From Oscillospiraceae bacterium (lineage in GTDB: Bacteria; Bacillota; Clostridia; Oscillospirales; Oscillospiraceae): a stretch of 64,000 bases of DNA. Below, one piece after another: positions 24,856 through 33,631 of this stretch. The notes below the pieces were generated by a model. That model was not told the origin of the DNA. It did no database searches and saw only the letters and a list, made by a program, of their open reading frames with translations. The translations under genes were made by a program, and so were the position numbers. The DNA lies in the NCBI GenBank assembly GCA_015068035.1, contig SVLI01000003.1, positions 1 through 64,000 on the forward strand, read 5' to 3'. The first letter of the stretch is position 1; each line of letters opens with the position of its first letter.

Positions 24856-26184
24856 ATGCCTGAGAAATCCAAATCGTCTGTTGTCAAGAAGCTGCGCGCG
24901 ACCGCGCAGGCGAGCGCATATCAGAAGCAATGGTTTTTCGACCTGAAGCAGCAGGTTGAAAACGGTGCGGAATTTGCCTACCTGAACGCAGATGTCCCGA
25001 TGGAAATTTTCCGGGCGATGGACATTCCTTTCGTTGTGAATCAATGGTGGGCGGCAATCTGTGGTGCCAAGCAAATGTCCACAAAATACTATGAGCTGCT
25101 GCGGCAGGCGGGCTATCGTGACGATCTTTGCTCTTATTGTGCCACCGCTTTTGCGGAGAGCCTGGACCCGGACGATCGCAAGACTGACGTGCAGGGTAAG
25201 CCGCTCGGCCCCTGGGGTGGGCTTCCGCAGCCGACGCTCGCGGTGACGCGCCTGACATGTGACTGTCAGGCCAAGATCTTTGAACTGTTTGCGCGTCAGC
25301 ATGGCGCGACCTTCTATGCCATGGAGAACACGGTGGCGAGAAAGGTGCCGCTGGACTGGTTTGACGAGATTGAGGACAACTGGGAGAGTTTCTACGATAC
25401 TGACCGGCTTGACCTCGCTGTAGAAGAGCTCAAGCAGATGATCCGCTTCCTCGAAACAAAAACGGGGAAGATGTTTGACATCAATCGTCTGGCGGAAGTG
25501 ATGGAGCTGGTCAACGAGCAGGAGCTTTGGTATAAGAAAACCCGGGATCTGATCGCGCAGTGTGCGCCTGTTCCCGTCACGGTGGTGGACACAATCAATG
25601 CGGTCATGCAGGCGCAGTGGCAACGCGGAACACGCTGGGCTGCGGACCACGCCAGGGGCCTGTATGAGGAGATCAAAGCCCTTGCAGACAGCGGCGAGGC
25701 CGCGGTTCCCAACGAAAAATACCGCCTGATGTGGCTCGGCCGCGGAATCTGGCATGATTTTGCGTTCTATCAGCGTTTTGAACAGAAATACGGCGCGGTG
25801 TTCATGTGGAGCATGTACTTGGCCATGGGCGCGGACGCCTATATCCGCCACAATGTGCAGGAAGATCCGCTTCGTGCGCTCGCGGCTCGCTATATCGGCC
25901 TTGAGGATTTCCTCCACATGCCGCCCTGGAACAGCCGATGGTATTTGCAGCAGGCAAAGCAGAACCGGATCGATGGCGTGGTATATATGGTGCCGGAAAA
26001 CTGCATGCAGGCGGTCGAGGGCAGCTATTTCATCAAGAAAACGCTGGAAGATGCCGGAATTCCGGTGCTGATTTTCAAGGCAGATCCGGTGGATGCGCGG
26101 AAATGGAATGCGCAGTCCATGACGGAGCTGGTGGAAGACTTTATCGAAAACAGAATTATAAATAAGGCAGGAGAACAGAAATGA
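24856..26184 (+). CDS. 2-hydroxyacyl-CoA dehydratase / benzoyl-CoA reductase-like subunit with cluster cysteines
   Basis: The 442-aa family member has AYLNADVPMEIFRAMDIPFV, DDLCSYCATAF, TRLTCDCQAKIFELF and PENCMQAVEGSYFIKK, then IPVLIFKADPVDAR. Cys residues occur where the cluster ligands lie in HgdB/BcrB-type proteins. The enzymes dehydrate (R)-2-hydroxyacyl-CoA or reduce aryl-CoA through single-electron chemistry and need an ATP-dependent activator, which is not encoded in this window. The ATG at 24856 follows GGAGGGG and leaves one base after the upstream stop. Its stop overlaps the start of the CoA-transferase gene. Substrate unknown. Confidence 0.82.
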   Translation: MPEKSKSSVVKKLRATAQASAYQKQWFFDLKQQVENGAEFAYLNADVPMEIFRAMDIPFVVNQWWAAICGAKQMSTKYYELLRQAGYRDDLCSYCATAFAESLDPDDRKTDVQGKPLGPWGGLPQPTLAVTRLTCDCQAKIFELFARQHGATFYAMENTVARKVPLDWFDEIEDNWESFYDTDRLDLAVEELKQMIRFLETKTGKMFDINRLAEVMELVNEQELWYKKTRDLIAQCAPVPVTVVDTINAVMQAQWQRGTRWAADHARGLYEEIKALADSGEAAVPNEKYRLMWLGRGIWHDFAFYQRFEQKYGAVFMWSMYLAMGADAYIRHNVQEDPLRALAARYIGLEDFLHMPPWNSRWYLQQAKQNRIDGVVYMVPENCMQAVEGSYFIKKTLEDAGIPVLIFKADPVDARKWNAQSMTELVEDFIENRIINKAGEQK

Positions 26185-27392
26185 CTAAAGGACCTTTGAG
26201 CGGTTATCGGGTTTTGGACCTGACACAATTTGAGGCGGGAACCGCCTGCACGGAAACGCTGGCATGGATGGGCGCGGAGGTAATCAAGGTTGAGCGTCCG
26301 GGAAGAGGAGAGCTTGGCAGATATTCCGAGCAGGAGCCCGGCGTGGACACCTACGGATTCCTCGTTCTGAACATGAACAAGAAGTCCGTCACCTGTAATG
26401 CAAAAACCCCGGAGGGACTGGAGCTTCTGAAAGGCATCCTGAAAGAGTCGGATGTGATCGTGGAGAACATGGGTCCGGGCAGCATGGACCGGCTTGGCCT
26501 TTCCTACGAGGAATGCAAAAAGGTCAATCCCATGGTTATCTATGCAAGCCTGAAGGGCTTTGCGCCGGACAGTCCCTATGCAAATTATCCTGCCTTTGAT
26601 CCGGTTGCAACGCATATGGGTGGCATGGTCGCGGTTACCGGTCTGCCGGAGCAGCCGATTAAAGCCGGCGTTTCGGTGGCGGATTCCGGCACCGGAATGA
26701 TGCTGGCGATGTGCATCATTGCAGCGCTGCTGCAGAGGGAGCGCGAGGGCTTCGGCCAGCGCATTGACGTGGCGATGCAGGATTTCATTACCGGCCTTGC
26801 CCGTGCGTGCTGGGAGCCCTATTATAAATCCGGCAAGGCTCCGCGCCGCGTCGGCAACGGTATGCCGCTGGAGGACGTTGCGCCCTCCAATACTTATCCC
26901 TGCAAGCCTTTCGGCGTCAACGACTATGTACATATCTATTGCAGCCGCGCGCCTGGCAGCAGCCATTGGGCGAATCTCTGCAAGGCGATCGGCAGGGAGG
27001 ACCTGCTGGAAGATCCGGATATGGCAACGCCGCACAGCCGCTTTTTGCATATGGAGAAGTGCGACGGCGCAATCCGCGAGTTCTGCGCGCAGCACACGAA
27101 GTTTGAAGCCATGGAGATTATTGCGGGGGCGGATGTGCCCGCCGGCGCGATTCTGGATATGGATGATATTACCAATGATCCCATCAATCTCAAGCGTGGT
27201 ATGATTGTTGAGGTCGAACATCCGCAGCGCGGAAAAGTTAAGCTGCCCGGTTTTGCGCCGAAGATGAGCGGTATTCATATCGAGTATGAGAGTTCACCGG
27301 CACTGGGCGAGCACAATCAGGAGGTTTACGGCGGACTTCTCGGCCTGAGCGAAGAGCAGATGGAAGAGCTCAAAGCCAAGCGCGTTATCTGA
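26181..27392 (+). CDS. CaiB/BaiF family CoA-transferase (class III)
   Basis: The 403-aa protein begins LSGYRVLDLTQFEAGTACTETLAWMGAEVIKVERP, the hallmark start of class III CoA-transferases. It also has NMNKKSVTCNAKTPEG and the catalytic Asp region DVAMQDFITGLA. It moves CoA from a donor acyl-CoA to a carboxylate, here presumably activating the substrate or recycling CoA for the two dehydratase-like subunits, as in fldA/hadA or bile-acid operons. ATGA overlap with the previous stop (26181-26184) indicates translational coupling, and CAGGAG is 8 bp upstream. Full length for the family. Confidence 0.92.
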   Translation: MTKGPLSGYRVLDLTQFEAGTACTETLAWMGAEVIKVERPGRGELGRYSEQEPGVDTYGFLVLNMNKKSVTCNAKTPEGLELLKGILKESDVIVENMGPGSMDRLGLSYEECKKVNPMVIYASLKGFAPDSPYANYPAFDPVATHMGGMVAVTGLPEQPIKAGVSVADSGTGMMLAMCIIAALLQREREGFGQRIDVAMQDFITGLARACWEPYYKSGKAPRRVGNGMPLEDVAPSNTYPCKPFGVNDYVHIYCSRAPGSSHWANLCKAIGREDLLEDPDMATPHSRFLHMEKCDGAIREFCAQHTKFEAMEIIAGADVPAGAILDMDDITNDPINLKRGMIVEVEHPQRGKVKLPGFAPKMSGIHIEYESSPALGEHNQEVYGGLLGLSEEQMEELKAKRVI

Positions 27393-27431
27393 GAACGGAT
27401 ATTCATCTATTAGGAATTGGAGGATTTGGAT

Positions 27432-28757
27432 ATGCTGGAGAAAAATATCAGCATCACAGAGCCGGCGAAGGAGCTGCCGGTTGCGGGAGAAGCGGACGTC
27501 GTTGTGGTGGGCGGCGGCCTTGCCGGCGTTGCGGCGGCGGTCGCAGCTGCGCGAAACGGCGCGAAAGTCATCCTGATTGAAAAGAGCATCGTACTGGGCG
27601 GCCTTGCCACGCTGGGCCATGTGTGCATCTATCTGCCCATTGATGACGGCCTTGGCCACAAGGTGTACGGAGGACTTGCAGAGGAACTGCTGCACGTCTG
27701 CATCAAGTATGGCTATGATAATTTGCCCGACTGCTGGCGCAGCTGCCCGGACACGGTGGAGGAGCCTGCGGGTCGTTACCGCACGAATTTCAACATTCCT
27801 GCCGCCGTTTGCGCACTGGATGAGCTGGTGCAGAATGAGGGGATTGAAGTCGTGTTTGACACGAACTTCTGTGCTCCGATCATGGAAGGCAAAACCTGTA
27901 AGGGCGTAATCGTCGAGAATAAGTCCGGCCGCAGTGCATATCTTGCCAAAACCTTTGTTGATGCAAGCGGAGACCTGGATTTGCTTGCCCGCGCGGGCGC
28001 ACCGAATGAGGTGCAAAAGAGCATTGTCTCCCACTGGGCGCATGAGATTGACCTGCAGTCCATGGCGCAGGGGCTTGAGAGCCGCAGCGCGCTGCAGGCG
28101 GCGCCGCTGCGCTGGTTGGGTCTTCGCCCGGATTTTGACAACAGCGGTTCGGAGATCCCGACGTATGACGGCGTCACCAGCGAGGGCGTCAACGGTTACA
28201 TCCGCACGAGCCGCAGATTGGTGCTGGATTATCTGAAAACCCATAATTCTCCTGAGTATGCCCAGCTCACGCTGCCGCTGATGGCGCAGTTCCGTATGAC
28301 GCGCCGCCTTATCGGCATGGAGGAGCTTGCGCTCAATCCCGGTGCGCATGTGGAAAGCTCGGTCGGCTGCATGATCAACAGCCTTGCAAATCCGGCAGAA
28401 GTGTATGAGTTCCCGTATGGCGGCCTCATTGACCGCGAGATCACCAACATCGCTGCTGCGGGCCGCATCGTATCGGCAACCGGCGCTGGTTGGGAGGTCG
28501 CGCGCTTTATTCCTGCCTGCGTGCTCTCCGGTGAGGCTGCCGGCACTGCAGCGGCCATGGCAGCGCAGCAGAATGTTACCTTCCAGGCGCTGGATGTGCC
28601 CGCTCTGCAGGAGAAGCTTACCGCTGCGGGCGTGAAGGTGCACATGGCCGAAGAGCTGCGGAAGAACCGCACCGGCGTGGGAGTGAAGAAATCCCCGAAG
28701 CAGACAGATCACAGCCTTGGCGTGCGCGCGGATGCACTTGCATACCCGCATGAATAA
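27432..28757 (+). CDS. FAD-dependent oxidoreductase (FAD_oxidored family)
   Basis: The 441-aa flavoprotein has DVVVVGGGLAGVAAAVAAAR (about 22-41) and LGGLATLGHVCIYLPIDDG, with a final FAD-contact block AAGRIVSATGAGWEVAR. It belongs to the same family as the 20780-22309 product but is shorter and divergent. The ATG at 27432 has GGAGG about 10 bp upstream; the frame is open farther up but without a better start. It is 39 bp after the CoA-transferase gene, so very likely co-transcribed, and may carry out the redox step of the same pathway. Confidence 0.85.
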   Translation: MLEKNISITEPAKELPVAGEADVVVVGGGLAGVAAAVAAARNGAKVILIEKSIVLGGLATLGHVCIYLPIDDGLGHKVYGGLAEELLHVCIKYGYDNLPDCWRSCPDTVEEPAGRYRTNFNIPAAVCALDELVQNEGIEVVFDTNFCAPIMEGKTCKGVIVENKSGRSAYLAKTFVDASGDLDLLARAGAPNEVQKSIVSHWAHEIDLQSMAQGLESRSALQAAPLRWLGLRPDFDNSGSEIPTYDGVTSEGVNGYIRTSRRLVLDYLKTHNSPEYAQLTLPLMAQFRMTRRLIGMEELALNPGAHVESSVGCMINSLANPAEVYEFPYGGLIDREITNIAAAGRIVSATGAGWEVARFIPACVLSGEAAGTAAAMAAQQNVTFQALDVPALQEKLTAAGVKVHMAEELRKNRTGVGVKKSPKQTDHSLGVRADALAYPHE

Positions 28758-28778
28758 AACAGAAAAGGGGAGAACAGC

Positions 28779-29204
28779 ATGAACGGAAAGCTTATCATGG
28801 AGTTTCTGATCACCTTCGAACCCGGCACAATTTCCAGCTTGAAGAGCAGCAACGGCAGCGTTGTGTTCATCCCCTTTGGCGGCTCGGTGGAGTCGGAACT
28901 CTTCACCGGCACGATCCGCCCCGGCGCTGCGGATGTGCAGGTCTGCAACCCGGCGGGTGTCCGGCATATGCACGCCCGCTATATGTTCGAGGGCGTGGAC
29001 AGCAAGGGAGAAAAGTGTCATCTGTTTGTGGACAACAACGGTTGGTTTGAGCGGGATCACATGCCCGCGCCCTTTGAGGCAACGCCGACCTTTATGACGG
29101 ACAGCCCAACCCTGGCGCCCTATCTGCACGGTGCGCATTTTCGCGCGGAGGGGCATGGCCGGGAAGGCGGCATTACCATCAAGATTTTCGACATCGACCA
29201 GTAA
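28779..29204 (+). CDS. DUF3237 family protein
   Basis: This 141-aa protein has a beta-rich composition. Blocks such as IRPGAADVQVCNPAGVRHMHARYMFEG and the ending EGGITIKIFDI match the DUF3237 family (a small beta-barrel, possibly lipocalin-like fold). No catalytic role is established for the family. It is the last gene of the operon, 21 bp after the FAD oxidoreductase, with AAGGGGAG as RBS, and a hairpin follows directly. It may bind the hydrophobic or aromatic substrate of the pathway (inference). Confidence 0.7.
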   Translation: MNGKLIMEFLITFEPGTISSLKSSNGSVVFIPFGGSVESELFTGTIRPGAADVQVCNPAGVRHMHARYMFEGVDSKGEKCHLFVDNNGWFERDHMPAPFEATPTFMTDSPTLAPYLHGAHFRAEGHGREGGITIKIFDIDQ

Positions 29205-29225
29205 GTAACGCAATACGCAAATGAA

Positions 29226-29257
29226 AAGGCGGCGGCCCGAAACCGGGTCGCCGCCTT
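29226..29257. terminator. GC-rich hairpin between convergent operons
   Basis: AAGGCGGCG pairs with CGCCGCCTT, with an inner stem around GAAAC. The following T run is weak, but it is centrally placed between two convergent operons. Confidence 0.7.
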
Positions 29258-29277
29258 ATGCTGTTAATTTGTATGCG

Positions 29278-30774
29278 TCAGTTTTCCGCGATGGTTTCCG
29301 CCGCAATGTAGCCCCAGGTCAGGGCTCTGCCGTGGCTGTTGCCCAGAATCGTGGTGACGTACTCATGACCGTACATGCCGCCGGTCGTGTCGCCGACCGC
29401 GTAGAGGCCGGAAATGGGCTTGCGCTCGGTGTCGAGCACCTCCATGCGGGTGTTGATTGCCAGACCACCCACAACCTGCAGCAGAACCGTGCCCATCTTC
29501 AGCGCGATGAAGGGACCCTTCTCGATGGGGAAGAGCAGCTCCTTGCGCTTGCCGAAATCCCGGTCTTCGCCGAGCGCGCAGCTCTCGTTATAGCGCGCGA
29601 CCGTCTCGGTGAGCTTCTCCGCCGGGATGCCGATCTTCTCGGCCAGCTCCTCAAGCGTATCGGCCTGTACGCCGGTGCCGTTTTCAAGCGCGCTGTTGAG
29701 ATATCTGGTCGGGCCTTCCGGAGTCCACACGTTGCCGTGCTTCAGGGCAGGATCGCCCCAGAAGAGGCCGCCGCCGTAAGCAAGGCTCTTTTCAAGATTC
29801 TCAATCCAGTTGGCGTCCAGAATGCTGTAAGCAATGCCCTCCGGCTGGCGCATAAAGGCCGTGGCACGTCCCTGCACATAGGTGTCCTCGTTCATGAAGC
29901 GCTCGCCTTCCGTGTTGACAAAGAGGAAGAAGAAGCTCAGCCACGCAAAGTGCTGCGGATGCATCATCAGCGGGAAGACTTCCTCGCCCATGGCAGCGCC
30001 TGCCCAGAGACCCATCTTGTGTCCGTCGCCGGTGTTCTGCCCCACGGGAACATACTGGGAAGCGTGCGTGCGCAGCGCATCCGGTGCATAAGCGCGGCAC
30101 ATCTCCTCGTCACCGCCGATGTCGCCGGTGGCGAGCACAACGCCCTTGTCGGCAAGAATCTTCAAAACGCCCTTTTCATCCTTGGCGTAAACACCGCAGA
30201 CGCGGCCGTTTTCGTCCCGGATGAGCTGAGTCGCGGGGGTCTTGAAGCGAATGTCCACATTCTGCTTGACCGCATCCTCGTACAGCGCCTTGGAGACGTA
30301 GTTGCCGCGGATGTTGCCCTCGGGCGGGAAGCAGTGCGCACCCCAATACTCCTTGTAGGGCGCGCTGGGATAGCGGCAGTCAACAAGACGCGGCACCAGA
30401 CCCGAAGCCCGGGCCTTGTCCAGCAGCCAGTCCATAGCCTCGCCGCCGCGACGAAGGAAAAGCCAAAGGAGCTTTTCGTCGATGTTGTTGCCGCTCATGG
30501 TGATCCACTGACGCGCGAGTTCGTTCAGGTCGTTTTTCAAACCGGCTTCCCGCATCAGGGAAGAGTCAGCCACGCCGAAATGGCCGCCGCGGCCGGAATA
30601 CGTGGCGCCCTTTTCAATGAGCAGGACGTTCTGACCCAGCTCCTTGAGATGTACAGCGGCGCTCAGACCGCCAAGACCAGCTCCAACGACAACCGCGTCA
30701 TAGTGCAGCGTTTCATAGATCTCATCCTCGGACGGGATGGGAGGAGGCGTCATAAAGCTCCATTTTGGATTCAT
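29278..30774 (-). CDS. fumarate-reductase-like FAD-dependent oxidoreductase
   Basis: The 498-aa protein has a FAD_binding_2 layout: DAVVVGAGLGGLSAAVHLKELG near the N-terminus, EKGATYSGRGGHFG, VVLATGDIGGDEE in the middle and GLYAVGDTTGGMYG plus a Gly-rich end near the C-terminus. Relatives include fumarate and urocanate reductases and 3-oxosteroid dehydrogenases. No heme, FMN-attachment domain or export signal is present, so the partner is likely a soluble electron carrier. The start overlaps the stop of the upstream cupin gene by one base (TAATG at 30772-30776), so the two are co-translated. Confidence 0.88.
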   Translation of the reverse strand: MNPKWSFMTPPPIPSEDEIYETLHYDAVVVGAGLGGLSAAVHLKELGQNVLLIEKGATYSGRGGHFGVADSSLMREAGLKNDLNELARQWITMSGNNIDEKLLWLFLRRGGEAMDWLLDKARASGLVPRLVDCRYPSAPYKEYWGAHCFPPEGNIRGNYVSKALYEDAVKQNVDIRFKTPATQLIRDENGRVCGVYAKDEKGVLKILADKGVVLATGDIGGDEEMCRAYAPDALRTHASQYVPVGQNTGDGHKMGLWAGAAMGEEVFPLMMHPQHFAWLSFFFLFVNTEGERFMNEDTYVQGRATAFMRQPEGIAYSILDANWIENLEKSLAYGGGLFWGDPALKHGNVWTPEGPTRYLNSALENGTGVQADTLEELAEKIGIPAEKLTETVARYNESCALGEDRDFGKRKELLFPIEKGPFIALKMGTVLLQVVGGLAINTRMEVLDTERKPISGLYAVGDTTGGMYGHEYVTTILGNSHGRALTWGYIAAETIAEN

Positions 30775-31742
30775 TATTTGTCTTCTTCCCTCTTATCGAT
30801 GATGTAGGAACTGGACGGGCCGGCAGTGAAGTGAACCATGCGGGTGTCAATCTTCTTCATGTAGAGCGGGCAGTGCGGCACATCGGAGGGGATGCAGGCA
30901 ACAAAGCTCTTGGTGATATCGAAGGGCTGATCCTCCAGCGTCAGATACACATGGCTCCCCAGGTCATAGGGATTCTCGGGATCGGCGCCGAAGAAGTTGA
31001 TCAGCTCGGGGAAGGGATGCCAGTGAGTTCCGGGGCCGGCGTGCTCCTTGCCTTCGGGCAGCGGAGGCTGCGGTGCGGTGCCCATCCAGGAGGCCTCAAT
31101 ATAGAACTGCGCATCGGGAACCATGTCCTCATCCATGCGGGTGATGTGGTCGTGACGGCCGAACTGATCCTTCGGGCCGGTGCCCTTGGTGACATCTTCC
31201 GGAAGCGGGCCTACGCCGTAACGATAGGCAAAGAGCTTCTCCAGATCGCGGCCGGAGCCTTCTGCCGGAATCTCGCAGGGCGTGCTGTCATAGCGGTTGG
31301 CGTTACCGAGGACATACTGCCACATGGGGCGATCAACGCGCTTGACCGTGACGGCGTGGCACATGCCGGCCGGAATGTAAACGGCGAAGTGACGGGTGAG
31401 GGTGAAACGGCGATTCTCCAGAAGGATCTCAACCTCGCCGCAGATATCATACAGATCTTCCTCGTTCGTGCCGATGAAGGAGATGACCTTGTCATAGCTG
31501 CTCACATGGGGCGCGGCGGCCTTGAGCTCCACCTCGCTCTGCTCCACGGGAGTGCCGGGAATATGCCACATGTACTCATTCAGGAAAAAGTTCGGGACGA
31601 CCTGCTCGTCCAGATACATAATGTCCTTGCGGATGCCGTCAAGCTGCAGGGGCGTGTCGTGCTGAAAAGCCGGGTCGTCCAGACGGGGATCTTTCTCCGT
31701 GACGACAGTGCAGTGCTTCAATACGCTGAAATCCATGCTCAT
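30774..31742 (-). CDS. duplicated cupin-like protein
   Basis: The 322-aa protein is made of two similar halves. The first (about 70-145) has VSSYDKVISFIGTNEEDLYDICGEV and YIPAGMCHAVTV. The second (about 215-290) has GPGTHWHPFPELINFFGADPENPYDLGSHV and IPSDVPHCPLYM. The spaced His/Glu residues fit cupin metal sites, more complete in the second half (His-x-His...Glu...His). I chose the ATG at 31742 (AGGAGG about 8 bp upstream) over a further 28 codons. Enzyme type (dioxygenase, isomerase, hydrolase) cannot be told. It is translationally coupled to the flavoprotein gene after it. Confidence 0.7.
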   Translation of the reverse strand: MSMDFSVLKHCTVVTEKDPRLDDPAFQHDTPLQLDGIRKDIMYLDEQVVPNFFLNEYMWHIPGTPVEQSEVELKAAAPHVSSYDKVISFIGTNEEDLYDICGEVEILLENRRFTLTRHFAVYIPAGMCHAVTVKRVDRPMWQYVLGNANRYDSTPCEIPAEGSGRDLEKLFAYRYGVGPLPEDVTKGTGPKDQFGRHDHITRMDEDMVPDAQFYIEASWMGTAPQPPLPEGKEHAGPGTHWHPFPELINFFGADPENPYDLGSHVYLTLEDQPFDITKSFVACIPSDVPHCPLYMKKIDTRMVHFTAGPSSSYIIDKREEDK

Positions 31743-31816
31743 GCTGTGTTCCTCCTGTTTGATAGATGTTTTTGGACATATCGCAGATATACCCATATTA
31801 ATAATTGACTGGTTAA

Positions 31817-31845
31817 AGATTACCACGCGTGATGTGGATTGTCAA
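31817..31845 (-). promoter_or_regulatory. promoter for the cupin-flavoprotein operon
   Basis: On the minus strand TTGACA (31845-31840), 17 bp, TAATCT (31822-31817), about 75 bp before the cupin start. Confidence 0.6.
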
Positions 31846-32007
31846 CAAATCCATCCTTTTCGACAGCTTGCGTTTTGGGTTAAATGCTCTGTCCTTTTTG
31901 ATATACTTGACAAAACAGCGAGCGCATGAAAAAATACGTTTGTTTCAAATTATGGATTGATTCGTCGGAATCAGGGATATTCAACAGACAGAAAGCTGGA
32001 AAGAAGA

Positions 32008-33381
32008 ATGAACCGGAGACTTTCGGGAGAAAGTTTTTTTACAAGGGATAAAGAATTTTACCGCGTGATGTTCCCCATGCTGCTGACGGTTGCGCTGCAA
32101 AACGTCGTGACCTACAGCGTGAATATGGCGGATAACATCATGCTTGGCAGCTACAGTCAGGCGTCGCTCTCGGGCGCTGCAACGGTCAACCAGATCTTTT
32201 TTCTGATGCAGCAGTTTGCAATCTCGGTCGGGAATACGCTGGTCGCGCTCTCTGCACAGTATTGGGCAAAGGAAAATGTTGCGCCCATCCGCACACTTAC
32301 CGGCATTGCGCTGAAGCTTGGCGCAATCGTCAGCGTGATTGTGATTGCGCTGTGCTGCGCGTTTCCAACAGCCGTTTTGAGCCTGTTTACCAATGATGCG
32401 CAGATAATTGCCGAAGGAAAAAGCTATCTTCTGCTGGTTGTGTGGTCCTTTTTGCCCTTTGTGCTGACGCAGACATTGATGGCGATGCTTCGCGCCGTTA
32501 AGACGGTGAACATCTCTTTTTATGTCTCGGCGATCTCGCTGGTCATTAACGTAGGCGTGAACTACGTTCTGATCTTCGGAAAGCTCGGTTTTCCGGAGAT
32601 GGGTGTGCGCGGCGCGGCTGTCGGAACGCTGATCGCCCGCGTGGCAGAGCTGCTGATTGTGCTTGTTTTCCTCCTGAAGAAAGACAAAAAGGTGCGTTTG
32701 CTTCAGCCGGGGCTGTTCCGGCGGGATGCGACGCTTCGCAAGGACTACATCAAGGTTTATATTCCGATTATGTGCTCAACGGTGCTGTGGGGTGTTTCTG
32801 TGCCCATGCAGACGGCGATCCTCGGCAAACTCTCGGCCGATGCGATCGCGGCAAACTCCGTTGCAACCACCTTTTATCAGTATCTGAAAGTCGTCGTCGT
32901 GGCGATGTCCTCCATATCCGGCGTGATGATCGGCAACGCGATCGGCAAGGGAGACACGGCGCGGATTCGGTCCGATGCGCGCACGCTCGCCTGTATTGAT
33001 GTCTTGATCGGCCTTGTGCTCGGTGCTGCGCTTGTATTACTTCGACGTCCGCTTCTGAGTTTATATGAACTCAATGATGCGGCGCTTCGCATGTCCGATC
33101 ATCTGATTGTCATTATGGCCTTTATTATGGTTGGCATGAGCTATCAGATGCCGGTGAGTTTTGGCATCTTTTCCGGTGGCGGAGACGGAAGTTTCACGAT
33201 GAAGATGAACCTCATCAGCACGTGGCTGATCGTGATGCCGCTGTCCTTCATGGCGGCGTTCTGGTGGAAGCTGCCCGTTGAGTGGGTGGTTGTGATCGTG
33301 CAGTCGGATCAAATTTTCAAGTGCTTACCGACCTATCTGCATTTCCGGAAGTATAATTGGATGAAGACGCTGACCCGATAA
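32008..33381 (+). CDS. MATE family multidrug/Na+ antiporter
   Basis: The 457-aa protein has twelve hydrophobic segments and typical MATE features: MFPMLLTVALQNVVTYSVNMADNIMLGSYS at the start, GVRGAAVGTLIARVAELLIVL, and a repeated second half. MATE carriers export cationic drugs or metabolites using Na+ or H+ gradients. ATG 32008 (GGAAAG 6 bp upstream) is preferred; a TTG at 31957 is in frame. It has no operon partner, and a hairpin follows. Confidence 0.92.
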   Translation: MNRRLSGESFFTRDKEFYRVMFPMLLTVALQNVVTYSVNMADNIMLGSYSQASLSGAATVNQIFFLMQQFAISVGNTLVALSAQYWAKENVAPIRTLTGIALKLGAIVSVIVIALCCAFPTAVLSLFTNDAQIIAEGKSYLLLVVWSFLPFVLTQTLMAMLRAVKTVNISFYVSAISLVINVGVNYVLIFGKLGFPEMGVRGAAVGTLIARVAELLIVLVFLLKKDKKVRLLQPGLFRRDATLRKDYIKVYIPIMCSTVLWGVSVPMQTAILGKLSADAIAANSVATTFYQYLKVVVVAMSSISGVMIGNAIGKGDTARIRSDARTLACIDVLIGLVLGAALVLLRRPLLSLYELNDAALRMSDHLIVIMAFIMVGMSYQMPVSFGIFSGGGDGSFTMKMNLISTWLIVMPLSFMAAFWWKLPVEWVVVIVQSDQIFKCLPTYLHFRKYNWMKTLTR

Positions 33382-33431
33382 AAACGGGCAAAGGCAGCGT
33401 TGTCCGGACAATTGTTTGTGAATCGCAATTT

Positions 33432-33455
33432 GGCCGCGCGTTTCGACGCGCGGCC
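33432..33455. terminator. GC-rich hairpin after the MATE gene
   Basis: GGCCGCGCG and CGCGCGGCC form a 9-bp stem with a TTTCGA loop, followed by TGCCTTTT. A plausible terminator. Confidence 0.7.
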
Positions 33456-33532
33456 TGCCTTTTGCGTAAAATACGCTTCCTGCAAGCAAAAAATGCTGGC
33501 AAAACACGTCAAACGGTTTTCCGAAATGCGTG

Positions 33533-33562
33533 TTGACATTCCAAAAACGACTGTGCTATATA
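33533..33562 (+). promoter_or_regulatory. promoter for the housekeeping cluster (RNA methyltransferase onward)
   Basis: TTGACA (33533-33538), 18 bp, TATATA (33557-33562), about 70 bp before the first gene. Confidence 0.6.
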
Positions 33563-33631
33563 TAAATAAGTATCGCGTAAAGAATGGCTAAAAGTTGGGA
33601 ATTCCGGCTTTTTTCGGATAGGTTAAGGGAT

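Noticed and set aside
31880-32007. Promoter for the MATE gene
   Set aside because: TTGACA at 31907-31912 and TATACT at 31902-31907 overlap each other and neither has a partner at 16-18 bp.
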